Shown in pieces: positions 59,453-64,000 of a DNA stretch of 64,000 bases. Position 1 is the stretch's first letter; every line of letters begins with the position of its first letter. The stretch spans positions 1 through 64,000 of the forward strand of contig CAZMLE010000008.1 in the NCBI GenBank assembly GCA_964567045.1, in the 5' to 3' direction. Both the position numbers and the translations under genes were made by a program. The notes below the pieces were generated by a model. It searched no databases, was not told where the DNA came from, and saw only the letters and a list, made by a program, of their open reading frames with translations. The stretch comes from JAFNGF01 sp964567045. Its GTDB lineage: Bacteria > Planctomycetota > Phycisphaerae > Sedimentisphaerales > Anaerobacaceae.

Positions 59453-59555
59453 AGCACCTGAATTTTCAGTTGTCAATTGTCAATTGTCAATTTATTCTAC
59501 CGTAAAATTGCCGAGGAAATTCGGCGACCTTAGCCGAAATGACGTGGTTGCGCCA

Positions 59556-60590
59556 ATGGAACTGAAAAACATCCTGATAATTAAGCCCAGCTCGCTCGGT
59601 GACATAGTTTTGGCCTTGCCGGCCCTTTCCGCCCTACGCAGAAATTTTCCTGAGGCAAAAATAAGCTGGCTCATCCGGCCGGAATTTGCACCGCTTCTGG
59701 AAAATCATCCTCACCTGAATAGGACCATTTTTTTCGACCGTAAGTTGCTGGCAAAAGCGTGGTTCCATCCCGGTGCATTTTGCTCGCTCATATCGCTTAT
59801 TCGCCGACTGCGCCGCCAGGAATTTGATGCGGTATTCGACTTTCAGGGCCTTTTGCGAACGGCGGCTTTGGCGTGGCTGTCAGGCTGCAAAAATCGCTTC
59901 GGAATGGCAAACGCTCGGGAGTTTGCTCGTTTCTTCTACACACATAAGGTCCACCAGGACGAGGATTGCGTTCACCTGGTTGACTATTATCTGAAAATCG
60001 TGCAACTCGCGGGGGCATCGGATCTGAGTGTGGAATTTGTACTGCCGCAGGATGCTGCTGTTGTAGACTCGGTCGGCAAGCTATTGACAAGCTATAATAT
60101 CGAGCGTGACAATTACGCAGTTTTTGTCCCGGGCTCGACCGACCCGGACAAGTGTTGGCCGGTCGAGCGTTTTGCCAGTTTGGCCGATAAGATTGCCTCA
60201 CAATTTCATCTGTCAATAGTCGCTGCGGGCACCACATCGGAAGCAGATTTTATTGAAAGGCTGAAGAGCTTGGCTCACGTTCGTGTGGCGAACTTTGCCG
60301 GGCGAACTTCGCTCGGCGAGTTGATAGACCTATTAAGAGCCGCCAGGTTGGTTGTGAGCAATGACACCGGGCCGGGGCACATCGCGGCTGCTCTGGGCAC
60401 GCCCTTGGTATTGATGTACAGTTGGTCTAACCCCGCCAGAATAGCTCCTTACGGCAGACCTGAGTGTATGGTAGCCCGCGAACCTTACGGAAGAGGACTT
60501 GACATAAAGAGCACCGACCCAAGACACAATGTTAGAAACATCACCGTTGATGAGGTCTTTCAAAAGGTATGCGAGCAAATGAATTCGTAG
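59556..60590 (+). CDS. Glycosyltransferase family 9 (heptosyltransferase-like)
   Basis: A 344-residue GT9 enzyme. Seen: ILIIKPSSLGDIVLALPAL at the start, the ADP-heptose-like FVPGSTDPDKCWPVERFA and the C-terminal VVSNDTGPGHIAAALGTP, with YSWSNPARIAPYG. It probably adds heptose or similar to the lipopolysaccharide core. ATG 59556 fits family starts; the frame to 59445 runs through TTGTCAATT repeats (59464-59493). Confidence 0.92.
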   Translation: MELKNILIIKPSSLGDIVLALPALSALRRNFPEAKISWLIRPEFAPLLENHPHLNRTIFFDRKLLAKAWFHPGAFCSLISLIRRLRRQEFDAVFDFQGLLRTAALAWLSGCKNRFGMANAREFARFFYTHKVHQDEDCVHLVDYYLKIVQLAGASDLSVEFVLPQDAAVVDSVGKLLTSYNIERDNYAVFVPGSTDPDKCWPVERFASLADKIASQFHLSIVAAGTTSEADFIERLKSLAHVRVANFAGRTSLGELIDLLRAARLVVSNDTGPGHIAAALGTPLVLMYSWSNPARIAPYGRPECMVAREPYGRGLDIKSTDPRHNVRNITVDEVFQKVCEQMNS

Positions 60591-60639
60591 TGCGTATTGC
60601 GTATTTGTTTTTGTGCTATAGCATCACGCACGGTTGTGC

Positions 60640-60744
60640 TGAGAGTAGCCAAAGGGAAGCACGTCGATTACCCAAATCAGGACATTCGCTGTTCGTTTCT
60701 ACGCTGGGCCAAAAGTTCCAGCACCGCTAGCATTTAAGCATCAG
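60640..60744 (-). pseudogene. ileS: Vestigial duplicate of the ileS 3' end
   Basis: The minus strand spells K-C-stop-RCWNFWPSV, then N-S-E-CPDL, closely matching the C-terminal zinc module of the ileS gene at 62110 (KCQRCWNYWPSV...HPDL). A TAG replaces the Gln codon at 60729-60727. It is separated from the real ileS by the AT-rich ChaN-like gene. The remainder to 60591 is degenerate. This is a remnant of a duplicated or recombined ileS end. Confidence 0.72.
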
Positions 60745-60803
60745 CCCTTTTTGTTGATATAGCAACAGGTTATTGCTGAGCTGTCAAGATTAATTTGAGT
60801 TCT

Positions 60804-61946
60804 TCACATTTTCACAAATAATAGTCCATCGTATTTGGGACCACTATTGCTATAATATTTGCTCCATCTAAAAGAATTGTTTGTATTTTCTTGTAATTTG
60901 GATAGTGAAAGATAGCTATACTCGTAATCTTTCATTAGTGTCTTGACAATTGAATCAATATCGTTGTGTTTCTCTGTAATAGTATCATTCGTTTCGCGGA
61001 TATCATAATACAGAGGGACCAGACCAATAGAAGCGACCTTTCCTTTTGTTGGTGAGTATTTTTTAGCAAAATATCGCGCTTCATAATCTTTATCGGTCAA
61101 AGAGGCGTGCAGCGTACCAACACGGCACAGTAAGATTGCCTTGCGTTTTTCGGCTTTACGATATGCCCGTTCGATCGTTTTGATAAAATATTTATGTCTG
61201 ATCTCCCAACCCCAAGGTGTCAGGAAAAATCCTCCTATTCCCCGATCAGCGGTATATTGGTAAAACCGATTTGATGCTTGTAGCAAATCCAGGGAAAATA
61301 ATATTTCATCCTGGTCTTCAGATGAAAATGTATCTAAATACTGCAGGAATACCGCTTTAAGTTTCTTTAAATAACGGTTCACTTTATCGAATGTATCCTG
61401 GGTGGTCAGTTGAGGAATGTCTTTTTGTATTATCCGGCGAGCGGCATCAGAAGTAGAACGATTCGCCAACTCCTGTAAAAAAAGTACAACCTCTTTTTTG
61501 TCCTTATAGAATATCCGGTGTTCTATATCGATCGCGGTCAGCAATATCTTCTTATCTGCAGTTTGATCCGCATTGAACGCTCGAATGGTCTCAGGATATA
61601 GCATGGGGTTATACTTTTTATTGCCTAAACTGACTGCTTCCATTGATGGATGTGAGCCATAGCCTGATTCTAAAGCATATACAACTGGCCTGTAAGAGGC
61701 TAAATCAACTGCCAGCCTGGCTGCGGCCAGAATCAAAGGTCCACTGTGATGTTCATATTCTCCAAGAAATATGATCTCGTTTTCTTTTAGAGATGCTGGT
61801 AATTTCTCAAAATTATTATCAGATAAAAGAACTAAATTTTGTCTCAATAAGTCTTCCAGTTGTGCGGGCGCGGGACCAGTATTTGTCATCAACGTGCAGG
61901 AAGATAAAAAAAACAACGCAACACAACATAAGCACTTATAAAACAT
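60804..61946 (-). CDS. ChaN-like lipoprotein (DUF399/EreA-like)
   Basis: A 380-residue protein with a short leader and lipobox FLSSC (Cys at about 17). The body has FLGEYEHHSGPLILAAARLA, resembling the ChaN/heme-binding DUF399 or EreA-like fold with a paired-His motif; ALESGYGSHPS and ILLCRVGTLHASL also fit. A strong ribosome site GGAGGT precedes ATG 61946. It is far more AT-rich than neighbours, with AAA/AAT codons, so recent acquisition is likely. The heme-uptake role is uncertain. Confidence 0.78.
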   Translation of the reverse strand: MFYKCLCCVALFFLSSCTLMTNTGPAPAQLEDLLRQNLVLLSDNNFEKLPASLKENEIIFLGEYEHHSGPLILAAARLAVDLASYRPVVYALESGYGSHPSMEAVSLGNKKYNPMLYPETIRAFNADQTADKKILLTAIDIEHRIFYKDKKEVVLFLQELANRSTSDAARRIIQKDIPQLTTQDTFDKVNRYLKKLKAVFLQYLDTFSSEDQDEILFSLDLLQASNRFYQYTADRGIGGFFLTPWGWEIRHKYFIKTIERAYRKAEKRKAILLCRVGTLHASLTDKDYEARYFAKKYSPTKGKVASIGLVPLYYDIRETNDTITEKHNDIDSIVKTLMKDYEYSYLSLSKLQENTNNSFRWSKYYSNSGPKYDGLLFVKM

Positions 61947-62091
61947 GCAATCGACCTCCTTCGTAAATGAGAGTAAGGGTCAGGCTGAGCATAGATGGCT
62001 TTTGACTGCTGCCTTCACATCCGGCAATACCTACTGATAAACCACCGGCACCAAAGGCTTTCAAAAACTCCCCTCTATTCAGTGGGCACAT
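61936..62091 (-). pseudogene. Truncated sulfatase-like N-terminus
   Basis: A 51-codon frame begins MCPLNRGEFLKAFGAGGLSV and continues GIAGCEG, the leader type of planctomycete sulfatases (NRREFLK...GAASLALPGC). After about 35 residues it runs out of homology and ends within the ChaN-like gene start. The rest of the sulfatase is absent. Probably the 5' remnant of a gene cut by the insertion of the AT-rich gene. Confidence 0.5.
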
Positions 62092-62109
62092 ATATACTCC
62101 CTTCATACC

Positions 62110-64000
62110 TCATTTCCTGCTCACTACCTCGATACATCGTTCGCACAAATCAGGATGCTGGTTATCTTCTCCCACACTGGGCCAGTAGTTCCAGCAGCGC
62201 TGGCATTTAGTATGGCTGCTTTTTTCCGCCGCTACTGTCGTCTGATCGTGGCTCTTTTGCAGCTTCACGTCACTGACAATGCAAAGAGCCGCAAATTGTT
62301 TGACGCCGAAATCATCCAGCAGCGCCGCATCTTCATCGTTGCAGTAGATAGTCACGCAGGCTTCCTGATTGCTGGCGATTTTTTTGTCCTGCCTCAAGCC
62401 TTCCAGTACGCGCAAGACCTCGTCACGTAGGGCCATCAGCTTTTGCCATCTCGACTCCGCGCCATGCCAGTCGATCGAAGCATCAACTTCAGGCATCATA
62501 GTAAGATGCACGCTTTCAGTCTCTTGTGACTTGAATTTCATCGCAGCCCAGGCTCCTTCTGCGGTATGAACCAGAATAGGTGCAAGCAGCCGAGTCAGGC
62601 AGTCCAGTACCGTGTGAATTGCGGTCTGGGCGCTTCGCCGGCTTGCGCTGTCTGCAGCGTCACAGTAGAGTCTATCCTTCAGCAAGTCCAGATAAATGCT
62701 GCTCATCTCGACCACGCAAAAATTGTAGAGCAGCGAAAAAACCCGGTGGAAGACAAAGTTATTGTAGGCGTCGGTGACATTGGCAATTAGCTTTTGTAGT
62801 TGCTGCATCGCCCATTTATCTATCTCGAACATATCTTTGTAGGCCACGCCGTTCGTGCTTGGGTCGAAGTCATAAATATTGCCCAGCAGAAATCTGAGCG
62901 TATTTCTGATTTTGCGGTAGGCGTCCTGCGTTCGGCCTATCAGCTCGTCGGTGCATCGTATATCTTCCTGGTAATTCACGCCCGCCACCCATAGCCGCAG
63001 AATATCCGCGCCGTACTTTGTCACTTCGTCCTGGGCATTGACGTAATTACCGAGCGATTTGGACTGCTTCATTCCCTTTTCGTCCACTGTGAAGCCATGC
63101 GTTAGAACGCCCTTATACGGCGACTTGCCTGTTGCTCCGAGGGCCGGCAGCAGCGACAGTTGAAACCAGCCCCGGTGCTGGTCTGAACCTTCCAGATACA
63201 GGTCCACCGGTATCGGCCAGCCTCCTTTCGAGGCGGCACTGTACCAGCTACAGCCCGATTCAAACCAGACATCAAAAATATTCTCCTCTTTTTTAAGCCC
63301 GTCAAAATCGAACCCATCCGGCAGTTTGAAATCCTCACCCAGAATCTGGCGCGGCGAATCGGTAAACCAACTGTCCGAGCCTTTCTGGGCGATGTGCTTG
63401 GCCACAGATGACACGGACTCTTTGGTCATCAGGGTCTGGCCGTCTGAGTTTATAAAAGCCGGCAAGGGCAGTCCCCAGCACCTCTGCCTGCTGATGCACC
63501 AGTCGGGGCGGGACTCGAGCATTCCCGCGATACGTTTCTGGCCCCAGGCAGGAATCCAGGTGACATTGTTGATGGCCTCAAGCGCCAGGCTGCGCAAATT
63601 CTTTCCAATACCGGGCAGCTCTTTATCTACGCTGATGAACCACTGCTCGGTGGCTCTGAATATAACCGGGCCTTTGGTCCGCCAGCAGTGCGGATAGCTG
63701 TGGGAAATCTTATCTTCAGCAAAGAGCCACCCATGTTCCCGCAAGCGGTCATCTACTATGCAGTCGACTTCCAGAACGCTTTTGCCGCGGAGCCAACCCG
63801 GCACGGTATCATCGTAGCGTCCATCAGCCATCACCGGCGAATAAGTCTCCAGGTTGTACGTCTGGCCGGAGATATAGTCTTCGACCCCATGTCCTGGTGC
63901 CGTGTGCACCAGGCCCGTGCCGTCTTCGGTGGTGACATACTCAGCAAGGATGACCATATAGGCGTCTTTATTTGTCGGGTTTTTTTCTACAAATGGATGC
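62110..64000 (-). CDS. ileS: Isoleucyl-tRNA synthetase, C-terminal part (runs off right edge)
   Basis: The last 629 residues of IleS; the frame is open to the window edge. It charges tRNA-Ile. Visible: KISHSYPHCWRTKGPV (editing/CP1 end), CISRQRCWGLPLPAF, WFESGCSWYSA, HQRGWFQLSLLPALG, GMKQSKSLGN in place of the KMSKS loop (first Met to Gln), the anticodon-binding region with RTQDAYRKIRNTLRFLLGN, and the C-terminal zinc module CQRCWNYWPS...CERC. The KQSKS variant is unusual but still holds the key SKS. Stop is TGA at 62110. Confidence 0.95.
   Translation of the reverse strand, partial: HPFVEKNPTNKDAYMVILAEYVTTEDGTGLVHTAPGHGVEDYISGQTYNLETYSPVMADGRYDDTVPGWLRGKSVLEVDCIVDDRLREHGWLFAEDKISHSYPHCWRTKGPVIFRATEQWFISVDKELPGIGKNLRSLALEAINNVTWIPAWGQKRIAGMLESRPDWCISRQRCWGLPLPAFINSDGQTLMTKESVSSVAKHIAQKGSDSWFTDSPRQILGEDFKLPDGFDFDGLKKEENIFDVWFESGCSWYSAASKGGWPIPVDLYLEGSDQHRGWFQLSLLPALGATGKSPYKGVLTHGFTVDEKGMKQSKSLGNYVNAQDEVTKYGADILRLWVAGVNYQEDIRCTDELIGRTQDAYRKIRNTLRFLLGNIYDFDPSTNGVAYKDMFEIDKWAMQQLQKLIANVTDAYNNFVFHRVFSLLYNFCVVEMSSIYLDLLKDRLYCDAADSASRRSAQTAIHTVLDCLTRLLAPILVHTAEGAWAAMKFKSQETESVHLTMMPEVDASIDWHGAESRWQKLMALRDEVLRVLEGLRQDKKIASNQEACVTIYCNDEDAALLDDFGVKQFAALCIVSDVKLQKSHDQTTVAAEKSSHTKCQRCWNYWPSVGEDNQHPDLCERCIEVVSRK

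Noticed and set aside
1..64000. CRISPR array
   Set aside because: No evenly spaced direct repeats with unique spacers; the tandem arrays at 41985 and 53517 have no spacers.

Overview
This window reads as a metagenome-derived chromosome fragment of a planctomycete, most likely of the class Phycisphaerae (Sedimentisphaerales-like). The grounds are family content rather than a marker gene: paired Gfo/Idh/MocA oxidoreductases with twin-arginine leaders, DUF1080 proteins, an exported PD40 propeller protein carrying a dockerin-type domain plus a LamG-like domain, a DUF4962/heparinase II/III-like lyase, a corrinoid-activation protein, a URO-D-type methyltransferase, an LL-diaminopimelate aminotransferase, and gene order with many short operons separated by dense dispersed repeats. 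No rRNA, tRNA or CRISPR array was seen.

Layout. 1-400: repeat-rich left edge, perhaps the end of an IS outside the window. 0.4-9 kb (+): dapL, a folK-deoxynucleoside kinase fusion, panC, an inserted small-protein/nucleotidyltransferase pair, panD, lgt, a tiny lipoprotein (-) and a rhomboid protease. 9-13 kb (-): PQQ-like propeller protein and an ECF sigma/membrane anti-sigma/exported charged protein operon. 13.5-18 kb (+): ASKHA corrinoid-activation protein, a membrane protein and a large exported dockerin protein. 18-31 kb (mostly -): glycoside hydrolase-like protein, glycine-zipper lipoprotein, SirB1-TPR protein, MATE transporter with DUF167, then a probable sugar-derivative catabolic cluster (URO-D methyltransferase, 56-aa protein, two Gfo/Idh oxidoreductases, DUF1080-TIM barrel fusion). 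31-33 kb (+): BrnT/BrnA toxin-antitoxin, a membrane protein and a GNAT-YoaP acetyltransferase, in an area with integron attC-like cores but no integrase. 33-41 kb (-): heparinase-like lyase, pyrD, pyrK, Na+/solute symporter, AhpD-like protein, nnrD. 41-46.7 kb: AbiU2-like HEPN protein (+), then larB, tsaD, a tyrosine phosphatase, a DUF362 protein and a lipoprotein (-). 46.7-49.5 kb: MITE-like element, secreted protein, HEPN/MNT pair. 49.7-56.3 kb (+): aminotransferase, large membrane protein, GT2 glycosyltransferase, AIG2-containing fusion. 56.3-58.9 kb: compact accessory block (PD-(D/E)XK nuclease plus three small genes, the last three joined by ATGA overlaps) ending in an attC-like site and lying between inverted repeats. 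59-64 kb: Nudix hydrolase, GT9, a vestigial duplicate ileS 3' end, an AT-rich ChaN-like lipoprotein, a sulfatase remnant, and ileS running off the right edge.

How it fits together. The housekeeping genes (lysine, folate, pantothenate, pyrimidine, lipoprotein maturation, t6A tRNA modification, NAD(P)HX repair, Ile-tRNA charging) are repeatedly split by small mobile defence or toxin-antitoxin modules: at least four RNase/nucleotidyltransferase/HEPN-type modules and one nuclease module in 64 kb. The exported and Tat-linked proteins fit a polysaccharide-degrading heterotroph.

The strongest candidates for something undescribed are the nuclease block at 56.7-58.6 kb, the approximately 80-bp repeat carrying a perfect -10 box upstream of two unrelated genes (31.7 and 47.5 kb), the panC/panD-splitting pair, and the AIG2 fusion at 54.4-56.3 kb.
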